Assembly (NCBI RefSeq): GCF_007745175.1
Contig: NZ_CP036271.1
Span: forward strand, 1,880,154-1,944,153
DNA: 64,000 nucleotides
Reading direction: 5' to 3'
Source of the DNA: Caulifigura coniformis
Lineage (GTDB): Bacteria; Planctomycetota; Planctomycetia; Planctomycetales; Planctomycetaceae
In this document: positions 1-10,100 of the stretch, piece after piece
How positions within the stretch are numbered: the stretch's first letter is position 1
Layout: each line of letters begins with the position of its first letter
Notes under the pieces: model-generated
Database searches by the model: none
Seen by the model: the letters and a program-made list of their open reading frames with translations, nothing else
What the model was told of the DNA's origin: nothing
Position numbers and translations under genes: made by a program

Positions 1-556
1 CCAGGCCTACGCCGCTCGCCTGGTGGCAATAGAACGAGCAGTTGTTGACGTAGTTGGTCCCATACAGCCGTGAAAACAACTGCAGCACGAAGGCCGCTTC
101 ATTCGACGACCGGCCGCTGCAGTAGAAGAAGTTCTCATCGGGCTGCGTGCCCGTCAGTTGCTTCGCCATGCGGTCGAAGGCGTCGTTCCACGAGATGACT
201 CGGTAGTGCGTGTCACCGGGGCCCGCGTAGAGAGGATGCGTCAGTCGGCCGCTCCACTCCAGGTCGCGCGGACTGAGCGTCCGAAGTTCGGCAATCGAAT
301 AGCGGCGGAAGAACTCATCCCGCAGTCCGTCCTGCATGTCGGCCACCATCGCCTGCAGCGATTTCTTGCAGACCTCCGGCCAGTGACCCATCTCGTTCCG
401 CATCCCCCCCTTCTGGCCGCCCATGCCCACCGCGCACGTCTTGCACGTGTTGCGGGACATCATCGCCCGCCAGAGCTTCGGCCAGGTGACCTTGTTGGCC
501 ATCCGCAGCGTGTACTTCACGGCGGCCCAACCGCCGCCGGATTTCATTCGTCGCAT
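1..556 (-). CDS. Formate-dehydrogenase-like molybdopterin oxidoreductase (FdhF/YdeP type), N-terminal part
   Basis: Reading the minus strand from ATG at 556 gives 185 codons that run off the left edge, so only the N-terminal part is present. The peptide carries CKTCAVGMGG at about residues 38-47 and, near the edge, NNCSFYCHQASGVGL, both typical of the molybdopterin oxidoreductase alpha-subunit family related to E. coli YdeP and FdhF. Members are cytoplasmic Mo/W-bis-MGD enzymes, usually annotated as formate dehydrogenase-like. An in-frame TGA lies 27 bases upstream of the ATG, so the start is here or at the second ATG (547). No clear ribosome binding site is visible. Substrate cannot be assigned, because the residue ligating the metal lies outside the window. 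Confidence 0.85.
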   Translation of the reverse strand, partial: MRRMKSGGGWAAVKYTLRMANKVTWPKLWRAMMSRNTCKTCAVGMGGQKGGMRNEMGHWPEVCKKSLQAMVADMQDGLRDEFFRRYSIAELRTLSPRDLEWSGRLTHPLYAGPGDTHYRVISWNDAFDRMAKQLTGTQPDENFFYCSGRSSNEAAFVLQLFSRLYGTNYVNNCSFYCHQASGVGL

Positions 557-837
557 GGGGGAGCGTTCCGCGCGAGAGGTATGTCACAGCCAGGTTCTTC
601 ACTGTACCAGCGCTGTCGGCATTGCGGGAGAACTTCGTCATCCCGGTTCGTCCAACATTCCGCCTCCGCGCGGAATCTCCGGACGGCGTGCGGCCCGGCA
701 ACACCCGGCGCGCACTCCTCGCGCCGCGGCATCGCCAGTCTCGCCATTGAAAAAACGCGCCACCCTCGCTTCCCGTCCCTCGACCGCCTCTGTAGCCTGA
801 TCCGCGGAGAAAGCGTTCGAGGAAACCTGTCGAGCGC

Positions 838-1431
838 ATGAAGGTGCGTTGCTCACGCCGGATCATTTCCGGTCTGCTTCTGATCTGGCTGGGACTGCTT
901 CAGTTTCCGCTCCCGTTCGCTCTGCGCGCATCGGGAACAGCCGCGAGCGACAAGGACCTGAGCACCCCCTTCCCCTGCATGAACCGCCCCTGCGGTTGCC
1001 GCTCCGCCGAGGAATGCTGGACCAGCTGCTGCTGCACCACCAAAGCCGAACGGATCGCGTTCGTCCTCGACCACGGCTTGGAGATGCCCGCCGCCCTGGC
1101 AGACGCCGAAGAGTCGCCGGCCCCCGCACGGACCTGCTGCTCCGCAGGCTCAGAACCTGCCTGCTGCACATCCCGCGGCGATGAAGCAGACAAGCCCTAC
1201 TGCGAGCGCCCGAAAAAGCCGGTCCGGAAAGGGCTCGTCCTGCTCTCGAGCGCCCTCAAGTGCAAAGGGCTCACCTCGATGCTCATGCAGTTCGGCGGAG
1301 CCGTCGTCCCGACAGCTCCCTGCACTCCCGATCTGGTTCCGGTCGCCCACAGGCTCCTCGCGCTGACCGATGACCTGCGAACGGGGGTCACGCTTTCCCC
1401 CCCTGCTCCACCGCCAAGAATCTCGGGCTGA
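838..1431 (+). CDS. Cys-rich exported protein of unknown function
   Basis: A 197-residue protein with an N-terminal signal peptide (basic start, hydrophobic stretch about residues 10-30) and about 14 cysteines. They cluster in RPCGCRSAEECWTSCCC (about residues 50-66), then in CC pairs near 102 and 113. The rest is low in recognisable domain signal. The pattern suggests disulphide bonds or soft-metal binding, but that is inference. It opens a plus-strand run with a DUF1559 protein, a PepSY membrane protein and a small lipoprotein, which raises the possibility of a role in metal handling at the envelope. The FdhF-like gene is divergent, with 281 bases between them that show no other gene. Confidence 0.7.
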   Translation: MKVRCSRRIISGLLLIWLGLLQFPLPFALRASGTAASDKDLSTPFPCMNRPCGCRSAEECWTSCCCTTKAERIAFVLDHGLEMPAALADAEESPAPARTCCSAGSEPACCTSRGDEADKPYCERPKKPVRKGLVLLSSALKCKGLTSMLMQFGGAVVPTAPCTPDLVPVAHRLLALTDDLRTGVTLSPPAPPPRISG

Positions 1432-1598
1432 TTCCTCTCCCACTCCGGGTCCGCGGCCGCAATGGCCGTGCAGTCCCCCGGTCCGTCACGCAATCTCCGG
1501 CGCGCCGCCGTGCGCGCTGGCCGATTCTCGATTGCGTCCCGCCTCAAGAGTTCGACGACATGCCCCTTCAATAGGCGGCATGCGATTCTGGAGTATCG

Positions 1599-2708
1599 AT
1601 GTTCTCCTCAGCCCCCGCCTCATCGCGCCCCCGCCGCGCGTTCACACTGATCGAACTGCTGGTCGTCATCGCCATCATCGCGATCCTGATCGCGCTGCTC
1701 CTCCCGGCCGTCCAGCAGGCCCGCGAGGCCGCCCGCCGCACCCAATGCAAGAACAACCTGAAGCAACTCGGGCTGGCTCTGCATAACTATGAGAGCACCT
1801 TCAACGTTTTTCCGATGACCAATGCGCAGAACTACCTGCCGAACACGCAGGGTTTTTCGCCGCAGGCCCGCCTTCTGCCGTACGTCGAGCAGGGGAGTCT
1901 GCAGAACCAGATGGATTTCGCGGACTACGCCTTCAGCGGGCCGTTCAACAACCTCGTCCCGAATCCGAAGTTCGCCTCGGCCTTCGCGGTCTCGTTGCAG
2001 GTCATGCTGTGCCCCAGCGACCCGGCACCCAGCCAGAATACCGGCGCAGGCGGCGCGATCTACGGCGGCACGAACTACATGGTCAGCTACGGAAGCGGAA
2101 CCGGCGTGAATTACGACCTCCGGTGGCGAACGGATGGCCTGGTCTATGAGAACTCCAGCTCCCGGATGCGGGACTGCACCGATGGCACTTCGAATACCGT
2201 TTTCATGAGCGAGTCGGTTCGCAGCGAAGGGGCCGACGTGACCTTGCCCGCCGGCACAACTCCGAAACATCCGTACCAGAAGACGATCAACGGATCGAGC
2301 GGCGTGACGGCCACACTCCAGAGCTCCCAGGGGATGCAGGGAGGCGGGGCGTGGGGATCCTACGTCAACGGGGCCGGGCTGATCGCGAATCCTGATCTGA
2401 CGGCTGTCTGGCCGACGATGACGAACTGGCGCGGCGCACAGAGCCTCGCGCTGCGTGGCCGCGGAACGTCATGGGCCCACTCGGGCGCGATCAGCACTCT
2501 CACGAACGGCTACACAACCCCGAATAGCAAGATCCCCGATGTGGTGATCCATTTCACCGGGTTCTTCGCGCCTCGCAGCTACCACTCGGGCGGCGCTCAG
2601 GTGATGCTCGGCGACGGCTCGGTGCGGTTCATCGGTGAGAACATTGACTCGGCGGTGCATCGCGGCCTGCACAGCTGTAACGGCGGTGAAGTGCTCGGGG
2701 AATTCTGA
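1599..2708 (+). CDS. DUF1559 domain protein with prepilin-type N-terminal methylation signal
   Basis: A 369-residue protein. It starts with a short basic leader, then FTLIELLVVIAIIAILIALL, the type IV prepilin cleavage/methylation motif and its hydrophobic helix (about residues 15-36), followed by LPAVQQAREAARRTQCKNNL, the signature of the planctomycete DUF1559 family. The C-terminus holds the family motif YHSGGAQVMLGDGSVRFI. These proteins are abundant in Planctomycetes and are thought to be exported pseudopilin-like proteins; no biochemical role is established. GGAG five bases before the ATG supports the start. Unlike the second DUF1559 protein in this window, it is followed by a PepSY gene rather than directly by a lipoprotein. 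Confidence 0.93.
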   Translation: MFSSAPASSRPRRAFTLIELLVVIAIIAILIALLLPAVQQAREAARRTQCKNNLKQLGLALHNYESTFNVFPMTNAQNYLPNTQGFSPQARLLPYVEQGSLQNQMDFADYAFSGPFNNLVPNPKFASAFAVSLQVMLCPSDPAPSQNTGAGGAIYGGTNYMVSYGSGTGVNYDLRWRTDGLVYENSSSRMRDCTDGTSNTVFMSESVRSEGADVTLPAGTTPKHPYQKTINGSSGVTATLQSSQGMQGGGAWGSYVNGAGLIANPDLTAVWPTMTNWRGAQSLALRGRGTSWAHSGAISTLTNGYTTPNSKIPDVVIHFTGFFAPRSYHSGGAQVMLGDGSVRFIGENIDSAVHRGLHSCNGGEVLGEF

Positions 2709-2795
2709 CCCCGATCTCCATGCGAACGAGCGCTGGCCAGCGGCGGCCCGCGCAATGCCGCACATCGACCTTCCTCGAGACTTCCTTCCTCCCCC

Positions 2796-4196
2796 ATGTC
2801 GACCGCGTCTCCATCAGAACGCTCCGTGAAAACCTGGCCCGATTACCGCGCCGTCTGGCGCTGGCATTTCTACGCCAGCCTTTTCTCGATGCCATTTGTC
2901 ATCCTGCTCTCGCTCACCGGGGCGGTCTACCTGTTCAAGCCGCAGATCGAAGCATGGAACGACCGCCACTTCGATCAACTCACCGCTGCCAGCCCGGCGA
3001 CGACGCCCGCTCAGCAGGTGCAGGCCGCCATCGCGGCCTTCCCGGGTTCGTCCGCGACCGCCTATGAGCTTCCCCCGTCTGAACACGCGGCGGCGCGGGT
3101 GATCGTCCGCAACGAAGGCCAGGCCACGCGTGTCTACGTCCATCCGGGCGATCTGTCGATCCTGCATAGCGTTCCCGAAGACCAGCGATTGATGCGGACG
3201 ATGTTCCGGCTGCATGGCGAACTCCTGATGGGTGACCGCGGATCGAACATCGTCGAACTGGCTGCCTGCTGGACGATCGTCATGCTCCTGACGGGTCTGT
3301 TCCTCTGGTGGCCACGAAACGCGAATGGAATGGGGGGCGTCCTCTACCCGCGTCTGCGCATGGGAAACCGCATCTTCTGGCGCGACATCCATAGCGTCAC
3401 CGGCATGTGGATTTCGTTCTTCGCGCTGTTCCTCCTCGCAACCGGACTGCCATGGGCGAAGTTCTGGGGGACGTACTTCAAGGAAGTCCGGCGCGTGACC
3501 GGAACTGCCGTTGTGCAGCAGGACTGGACCGTCGGCAGTGAACGATCCGGCGGCGGCGAGCACGCGGGGCATGGCGGGAGTCCCCGCGCCGGCGGACGGC
3601 GCGGCGCCGGCCCCGGAATGCCGCACGACCTGGAACCGTTGAACCGCGTCGTCGCCGCAGTCACTCCGTTGAACCTGCCCGATCCGATTGTTGTGGCCGC
3701 CCCGGCGGCTGGCTCAAAAGACTGGTCGGCCAAGTCGATGACCGGCAACCGGCCGAAACGGGTCAATCTGACTGTGGACGGCTCCACCGGCGCCATCACC
3801 AGTCGTGAAGACTTCAAGGACCGACACTGGGTCGACCGGATCGTCGGCATCGGCATCGCAGCACATGAAGGCCAGCTCTTTGGCTGGCTAAATCAGCTGC
3901 TCGGACTGATGACGGCCGGCGGGTTGATCCTGCTGAGCGTGAGCGGCGTGATCCTTTGGTGGCGTCGCCGGGAGGTCGGAGTGCTCGGAGCTCCGAAGAT
4001 GATTCTGAACCCGCGGTTCTCGCCTGGGCTCGTTGCGATCATCGTCCTGCTGGGCGCCTACCTGCCAATGTTCGGCGCGTCGCTGCTTCTCGTGCTGATC
4101 CTGGAATGGGCCGTTCTGTGCCGCATCCCGCCAGTTCGCGATTGGCTGGGGCTCAAGCGACCCACATCCGCTGCGGTTCTGGGAGGATCTCCATGA
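2796..4196 (+). CDS. PepSY-associated transmembrane protein (PiuB-like)
   Basis: A 466-residue inner-membrane protein. The first membrane helix (about residues 28-50, FYASLFSMPFVILLSLTGAVYLF) is followed by a periplasmic PepSY-like region. Further helices lie near residues 150-172, 195-222 (HSVTGMWISFFALFLLATGLPWAKFW), 360-385 (LMTAGGLILLSVSGVILWWRRR) and 408-440. This is the architecture of the PepSY-TM family that includes iron-regulated PiuB-type proteins; some members are ferric or flavin reductases. A Gly/His-rich insertion around residues 250-275 (HAGHGGSPRAGG) could bind metal, which is inference. The stop codon overlaps the start of the next lipoprotein gene by four bases, so the two are probably translated together. 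Confidence 0.88.
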   Translation: MSTASPSERSVKTWPDYRAVWRWHFYASLFSMPFVILLSLTGAVYLFKPQIEAWNDRHFDQLTAASPATTPAQQVQAAIAAFPGSSATAYELPPSEHAAARVIVRNEGQATRVYVHPGDLSILHSVPEDQRLMRTMFRLHGELLMGDRGSNIVELAACWTIVMLLTGLFLWWPRNANGMGGVLYPRLRMGNRIFWRDIHSVTGMWISFFALFLLATGLPWAKFWGTYFKEVRRVTGTAVVQQDWTVGSERSGGGEHAGHGGSPRAGGRRGAGPGMPHDLEPLNRVVAAVTPLNLPDPIVVAAPAAGSKDWSAKSMTGNRPKRVNLTVDGSTGAITSREDFKDRHWVDRIVGIGIAAHEGQLFGWLNQLLGLMTAGGLILLSVSGVILWWRRREVGVLGAPKMILNPRFSPGLVAIIVLLGAYLPMFGASLLLVLILEWAVLCRIPPVRDWLGLKRPTSAAVLGGSP

Positions 4197-4627
4197 GCGC
4201 CCGGCCACAGCATCGTCTGATCACAGCGTTCCGACATCCGCTGTTCGTATCACTCAGCCTCATGTGCTGCGGGTGTGGAAGCGGTGACCCGCCTTCGGTT
4301 GCGGGGGGAACGGAAGGCATTCTCCGGTGCGGTTCGGCCGCAATCGGCGACCTCCAGCTCACCCTTTTCCAGCGCAGCGGAACCGGAGCCGTCCAGGTGG
4401 GATTCGCCATGACACGGGCCGATGGCACTTTTTCGCTATTGCTGCCGGGCGCTGCGGGACCGTTGTTTCTTCCCGAAGGTCAGTATGTCTGCACACTCGA
4501 ATCCGCCGGTGCGCCGGTTCGTATCCCGAAGTCCTATTCAAAGCCAGATTCCTCACCGCTGATGGTCACCCGCAAGGACGTGAAAGCGCCACTCGAGATT
4601 ACGGGGCCGGACCTCAAGCTCCGGTGA
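4193..4627 (+). CDS. Small transthyretin-like lipoprotein
   Basis: Starting at ATG 4193, with GGAGG eight bases upstream, this encodes 144 residues. A hydrophobic leader ends at LSLMCCGCGSGD, which looks like a weak lipobox. The remainder resembles the small planctomycete lipoproteins with one carboxypeptidase-regulatory or transthyretin-like beta-sandwich (a feature such as GTFSLLLPGAAGPLFLPEGQY). The ATG overlaps the TGA of the PepSY gene (ATGA), so translational coupling is likely and a shared envelope function plausible. The specific function is unknown. Confidence 0.75.
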   Translation: MSARPQHRLITAFRHPLFVSLSLMCCGCGSGDPPSVAGGTEGILRCGSAAIGDLQLTLFQRSGTGAVQVGFAMTRADGTFSLLLPGAAGPLFLPEGQYVCTLESAGAPVRIPKSYSKPDSSPLMVTRKDVKAPLEITGPDLKLR

Positions 4628-4857
4628 CCAGAGGAAAGCCGGCTCCACTCCCGCACGGGAAAGTGAATTCGCCTTCAATGAAATCCTGAGACACCGGCGC
4701 GGCGTCGCTGCCTACGTCGTTTGCTTTCTCCAGACGGAAGCACGACGCCGCGTCCGGCTTTGTTGGGAACACAGGTTCGCTACGGTTCGCGCACGAACCG
4801 GTTAAATTGGACTTTCTGAGGACCGGTTCCGAAGCGATTCAGAGGGCGGCGAGACAC

Positions 4858-5283
4858 ATGGCCTGGCATCAGCACGAACTCCCGCTCCCGGCGATGCCGC
4901 GAGGCTTTCATCTCATCACCGACCGCGTCGTCCGCGCGATTCCCGAGCTGCCTTCCGTGAAGGCCGGCCTTCTGCACGTGTTCATCCTGCACACGTCCGC
5001 ATCGCTGTCCATCAACGAGAATGCCGACCCCGATGTCCCGGTCGACCTCGAAGCGTCGTTCAACGCCATCGCCCCCGAGCAATTCCCCTATCAGCACACC
5101 TGCGAGGGGCCGGACGACATGCCCGCCCACGTCAAGGCGTCGCTGCTGGGAAATTCGCTGACGATCCCCGTCCGCAACGGCCGGCTGGTCCTGGGAACCT
5201 GGCAGGGGATCTACCTCTGCGAGCATCGCAACCGGGGGGGCTCGCGGAGGCTGATGCTCACGCTGCAAGGCGAATCAGCATGA
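4858..5283 (+). CDS. YjbQ family protein (UPF0047)
   Basis: A 141-residue protein. All hallmark motifs of the YjbQ/UPF0047 family are present: LHVFILHTSASLSINENADP (about residues 37-56), EGPDDMPAHVKASL (about 82-95) and LGTWQGIYLCEHRN (about 110-123). Family members are small trimeric cytosolic proteins, and some show low thiamine-phosphate synthase activity; the physiological role is not settled. The conserved His and Glu residues point to metal binding. An upstream start at 4807 adds 17 residues with no family similarity, so ATG 4858 is preferred. The 230 bases before it hold no gene. Confidence 0.9.
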   Translation: MAWHQHELPLPAMPRGFHLITDRVVRAIPELPSVKAGLLHVFILHTSASLSINENADPDVPVDLEASFNAIAPEQFPYQHTCEGPDDMPAHVKASLLGNSLTIPVRNGRLVLGTWQGIYLCEHRNRGGSRRLMLTLQGESA

Positions 5284-5592
5284 GCGCCGTCTCACTGACC
5301 GTTGAAGTTCGGCAGGAAGTGCCGCGAGCGGCCGCATTCGCGGTCCGTCTGTAGCGGTCGTTCCGCCCGCGCACGGGCCCCGATTTCTCCACAAAATTCG
5401 GCGGGCCGCAGGTCGAATTCTCCCTCTGAGCGAAGGGTTTCGCTTGGCGCTCCGCCATCGTGCGCGGAGCTGCTTGGGAGTTTCGGCGCTCGTCAAAACT
5501 CCCAGGCAGGTCGAAAGGCCAATGCCTGAAGCACGATTTCGCAAAGCCAGGGACGGCTGAGAGACGCGGCGTCCCAGGGAGGGAACCAAATC
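5284..5592. other. Intergenic leader region of the porin gene
   Basis: These 309 bases hold no credible coding frame. They lie upstream of the porin gene, so its promoter and leader are expected here, but no convincing -35/-10 pair was recognised. An AGGGAGG ribosome binding site sits just before the porin ATG. Confidence 0.5.
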
Positions 5593-7005
5593 ATGCTGAA
5601 GTTTTCACGGAAGGCCTGCCTGCTTGCTGCAGGCGTGAGTATGGGGTGGAGCTGGGCGCCACTCGCCGCAGCCGACATCCGTCTGGCCGACAGGGCAGAC
5701 CTCGTGTTCGCCGACGACTCCAGCGAAATGTCGCTGACGCTCGTCGACGACCAGCGGAAGATGTGCCGCCAGCAGGAACGCGCCTGGAAGCAGGCTCAGA
5801 AGGACGCCGCCAAGGCCCAGAAGGCCCAGGAAAAGTGCAACGCCAAAGCCCAGCGCGAAGCCTGCAAAGGCCAGGGCGGCGGATTCACTGAACGCGTCGG
5901 CGGACTCTGCAGCGGCGCCGGCGACATGTTCACCGGAGAGCTCGGCGATCCATTCACGATCAACAGCCTCCTCTGGGACACGGATTGCGAAGAGCCCTGC
6001 TTCACCGTCGGTGGCTGGACCCAGGTCGGCTACCACAATGACAACGACGGCGCCTTCAACACGCGCCCCGACAAGTTCAACCTGCACCAGCAGTGGTTCT
6101 TCATCGAAAAGGTCGCGGACGGCTCCGACGGCATCGGCTTCGGCGGACGCATCGACGCGGTCTACGGTCAGGACGGCCCGAACACCCAGGCGTTCGGTAA
6201 CGATCCCGGCCGTTACGACTTCTCCGACGACTTCAACTTCGGCGCGCAGTACGGCTGGGCCATTCCCCAGGCGTACGCCCAGGTGGCTTACGAAAACCTG
6301 TCCGTGAAGATCGGTCACTTCTTCACGCTGCAGGGTTACGAAGTCGTTGCCGCCACCGGTAACTTCTTCTACAGCCACGCCCTCTCGATGAACTACATCG
6401 AGCCGTTCACCCACACCGGTGCTCTCGCCACCTACACCGTCAACGACCAGGTCGAACTGTACGGCGGCTGGGTCGCTGGCTGGGATTCAGGCTTCGACCG
6501 ATTCAACGGCGCGACGGCCTGGCACGGCGGTATCAAGGTGTCGCCCATGGAGAACATGAGCTTCGTCTACACCAGCACCGCAGGAAACCTCGGCTGGATC
6601 GGCGACGGCTACTCCCAGACCCTCCTCCTCACCACCAACATCACCGACGACCTCACCAGCGTCATCGGTAGCGATTACGTGCGGACCAACCAGGGCGTCT
6701 ATCCGGCCGGTGCTCCTTCGGGAGACACCTTCCACGCGATCAGCGCCTACAACTACCTGCTGTACCAGGTCACGGATCGCACCGGCGTCGGTATGCGGAA
6801 CGAATGGACCAAGGTCGACGGGATCTCCTACAACTCGTTCACCGCCGGCCTGAACTTCAAGCCGCATGCGAACGTCGTGATCCGTCCTGAGTACCGCTAC
6901 AACTACTCGGCCGCCGGAGACAACATGCCCGCCGGTGGACGCAATCCGCTCGGCATCGGCGTGAACGAGTCGATCGTCGGCATCGACGCCGTCGTCACGT
7001 ACTGA
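5593..7005 (+). CDS. Outer-membrane beta-barrel porin (bbp2/OmpL-like)
   Basis: A 470-residue exported protein with a signal peptide ending near residue 27 (APLAAAD). Residues about 50-95 form a charged Lys/Ala/Gln-rich segment with a few Cys, predicted helical. The rest, from about residue 138, is a string of amphipathic strands with repeated aromatic girdle residues (GGWTQVGYHN, LNFKPHANVVIRPEYRYNY) typical of the putative beta-barrel porin-2 family. A role as a general outer-membrane pore in the Gram-negative-like planctomycete envelope is inferred. AGGGAGG upstream supports the start. A strong bidirectional terminator follows and is shared with the convergent surface-protein gene. Confidence 0.87.
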   Translation: MLKFSRKACLLAAGVSMGWSWAPLAAADIRLADRADLVFADDSSEMSLTLVDDQRKMCRQQERAWKQAQKDAAKAQKAQEKCNAKAQREACKGQGGGFTERVGGLCSGAGDMFTGELGDPFTINSLLWDTDCEEPCFTVGGWTQVGYHNDNDGAFNTRPDKFNLHQQWFFIEKVADGSDGIGFGGRIDAVYGQDGPNTQAFGNDPGRYDFSDDFNFGAQYGWAIPQAYAQVAYENLSVKIGHFFTLQGYEVVAATGNFFYSHALSMNYIEPFTHTGALATYTVNDQVELYGGWVAGWDSGFDRFNGATAWHGGIKVSPMENMSFVYTSTAGNLGWIGDGYSQTLLLTTNITDDLTSVIGSDYVRTNQGVYPAGAPSGDTFHAISAYNYLLYQVTDRTGVGMRNEWTKVDGISYNSFTAGLNFKPHANVVIRPEYRYNYSAAGDNMPAGGRNPLGIGVNESIVGIDAVVTY

Positions 7006-7102
7006 GCTGACGTGCAGGACCGCGGCTTGGCGGCCGTCGTCTCCATGTCAGCCCAGGCATGATCGGCCGTCCGCCGACACTGGTTTTGTCGCAGAAAAAC
7101 AC

Positions 7103-7134
7103 GAAAGCCCGAAGGAGAAATCCTTCGGGCTTTC
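7103..7134. terminator. Bidirectional intrinsic terminator
   Basis: A perfect 14-bp stem (GAAAGCCCGAAGGA with its complement) closes on a GAAA tetraloop and is bordered by A- and T-rich ends. It sits between the convergent porin and surface-protein genes, so it can serve both strands. Confidence 0.85.
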
Positions 7135-7155
7135 GGCATTTCTACGCAAGCGATC

Positions 7156-10100
7156 TTACGGCTGCAGGACCCCGTTGATCAGGATCTGCCCCGTGCTCGA
7201 TCCCGGCGGCTGGAACGGGATGAACGTTCCGTTTCCGACGCCCGGGAACGTCGTGATGATGTTGTCCTGCGTGCCCGACAGGTTCACCGTTCCGAACGTC
7301 GTCAGGAAGATGATGCCGCGGTCGAACGTCGCATCCGTATCCGTCAGGTCGATCTGGTTGCCGAAGTTGGTGTACGTCCCCGTGTCGTCGCCGATCCGCA
7401 CGTCGCTCGTGTTGATCAGCGAGAACAGCAGGCCCGTTCCGCCGACGTTGTTGAAGTCCAGGTAGTTGTCGTCGAACACGATCGTGTTCCCGGCGGAACG
7501 CAGCGTCAGATCGAAGCCCGTCGCATTCGTCCCGGCGAACACAAACCCGGGCGTCACGGCGCCCGTCTGCTGGTCGATCACCGAGTTGTCGAGCATCTGC
7601 AGATCGGTCGGACCGTCGACGTCCATGCGGAAGCCCGTCAGACCGTCGTCGCCCGTGCCCGTTGCGACGAGCGTGTTCTGGTTGAACCGGATGAAGTTCG
7701 TGAACGACGTCCCGTCCTGGATGATGTCCACTCCGATCTGGTTGTCCGATCCCGAGATCAGTTCGAACCCGTTCCGTTCGACGTTCGCCGTGATCGCGCC
7801 GTTCCAGTCGACCCGGATCGCCGCACCTTCGTTGCCGTCGCGGTTCACCCGGAAGCCCGGCACCAGCGCCGTCGTGTCCTGGTTGTCCACAATGCTCAGG
7901 TTCAGCCGCGTGTCGTTGGCCGCACCGCTCACCGTCTCGATCTGCACCATCGCGTCGTTGGTGCTGATCTGCGCGCTGTCCGAGATCAGGGCGTTGCTGA
8001 TCGTGTAGTCGTAGGAGTCGACATCCGTGTTGTCCTGGCTGACCCGCAGCAGGATCTGGTGGAAGCCGTCCGGATCGTCCGTCAGGCCGTCGGTGTCTTC
8101 CTGGTTGTTGTTGCTGACGATGCCGCCGTTGTACGTGAAGTTGACCGTATTCTCCGAGAAGATCGCGATCCCTTCGTTGTCGGTGTAGTCCTGGAAGTTC
8201 AGCTCCACCGTGTCGATGTTCTGGAAGATCGCACCGCGAGAGTTGACCCCCAGCACATCCGTGTCGCCCGAGGAAATCAGGCCGCCCGATCCGCGCGTCC
8301 CGCCGCCCACGATGCGGAAGACCGTGCTCGGATTGGTGATTACGTCGCCCGTGTCGTCGTCGATCGTCTGGTCGTCGACGACCCGGATTCCGAACGGGAA
8401 CGGGTTGTACCCCGTCGCCGTCACGCTCGTGAACGTTGCGTTCAGCTCGGTGTTGTTCTCCAGGTCGATCGCCGCGCCGTCGCTGCTGATGATCGTCCCG
8501 CCGCCGGTCGACAGCGTTCCGTTGTTGTAACCGCGGAACGACAGCGAATCCTCGTTCGTGATGCTCAGCGACTGGAACGACACCGATGTGTTGTTCTCCA
8601 CGTTCACGATCGGCGTGAACACTGTCGCCGTCGCATCCGTCACGTTCACCGCACCGAACGCGATCGTGCCGGTGTTGTTCTCGATGTTGATCTGGTTGTC
8701 GATGCTGTCGCCGATCTGCACCGAGCTGTTGAACCGGATCGGGCCCGAGTTGTTCTCCAGCACGATCGACTGGCCGGTCAGAGGGTTGATGACCACCTGG
8801 GCGGGGGCGCTCTGCAGGCCGAACGTGACCGCCGTGGCGTCGTTCGCGACCAGGATCGCCGGCCCCAGATTGTTCTGCTCGATCGTCACGTTCCCGTTCG
8901 CGATGAACTGCGCACCCACGCCGTTCACCTGGATGCCGTTGATGTCGCCGATGTTGATCGCCGTGCCGTTCGCCGCCACCGACTCGTTGTTGCGGCCAAG
9001 CTGTCCGATGGAAATGTCTCCATCGAACCGGACAATCCCTGTCGAGCCATTGAAGAAGTTGATCGCGGGATCTTCGATTGCCGCGCCCGGAACCACGGCC
9101 CCGATCGTCACGTCACCAAGGAACGAAATCTGCGATTGCGCCCCGATCTGGTTGAGCGAAATCGCGCTGTTGGCCCCTCGGCCGAGGATCAGCAGGTCGT
9201 TCGCCACGTTGACGTCGTCCGCGAAGAACACGTCTCCCTGGGCATTCTGGATGTCCAGCGCGATGTCCGCGGCGTCCGTGATCTCCAGACCATGCAGGAA
9301 CGACACGGAACCGGCCTGGAGCAGGTCCACGATCTGCACGCCGGTCGTCGTCGAATTGGTCAACGACACCCCGGCCGATGACGACGGCGTGTCCGAAGAC
9401 CGACCGAACACCGTCGCCGCGCTGGTATTGCTGATCAGGATGCCGTCGCCGCCATTGTCCGTGATCGTCAGACCGCCGAAGCCCAGCGCGGGCGACGTCG
9501 CGTTGTCGCCCGCAAGGTTGATCGTGCCACCGGTCTGGTTCTGGATGACCACCGCCCGGCCCGCGGTGTTGTTCAACTGACCGCCAAACCAGTTGACCGT
9601 CGAGTTCCCGCCGTCGAGGAACAGGTCGGTCCCTTCGACACCCGTCGTCGTCACCTGTTCGACACGGATGCTGCCCGTCGTGTTCTCCAGGTGCAGACCG
9701 TGTGAACCGAGACCGTTCGTTCCGTCGATTCCGACGTCCCGGATCTCGCTGCTGTTGATGCCGCTGCCGAAGATCGCCGTCCCGTTGGTGTTGACGATGT
9801 TGAAGCCTGCGAACACGCTGTTGTTCGCCAGCGTCACGGCATTGCCGACCGTATCCTGCAGTTCCGGCAACACCGTGCCGCCCGTCGCATCGGGCATCAG
9901 GATGAAGCCGTTGTTCGCAATCGGGTTCGCCACCGCGATCGGGTGATCGACCCCTTCGCCCAGGATCTGCTGGTTGTCCTCGATGATCACCGGCATGTTC
10001 ACGAACACGCTGCCGGAGTGCACAAAGATGATGTCCGCATCGCGCGGATCGATCTGCGCTTCGTCGATGAACTGGTACGGCGTGTCGATCGATCCGTCCC

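Noticed and set aside
158-841. 227-codon plus-strand frame at the left edge
   Set aside because: Opposes the clearly recognisable molybdoenzyme gene and has no protein features.
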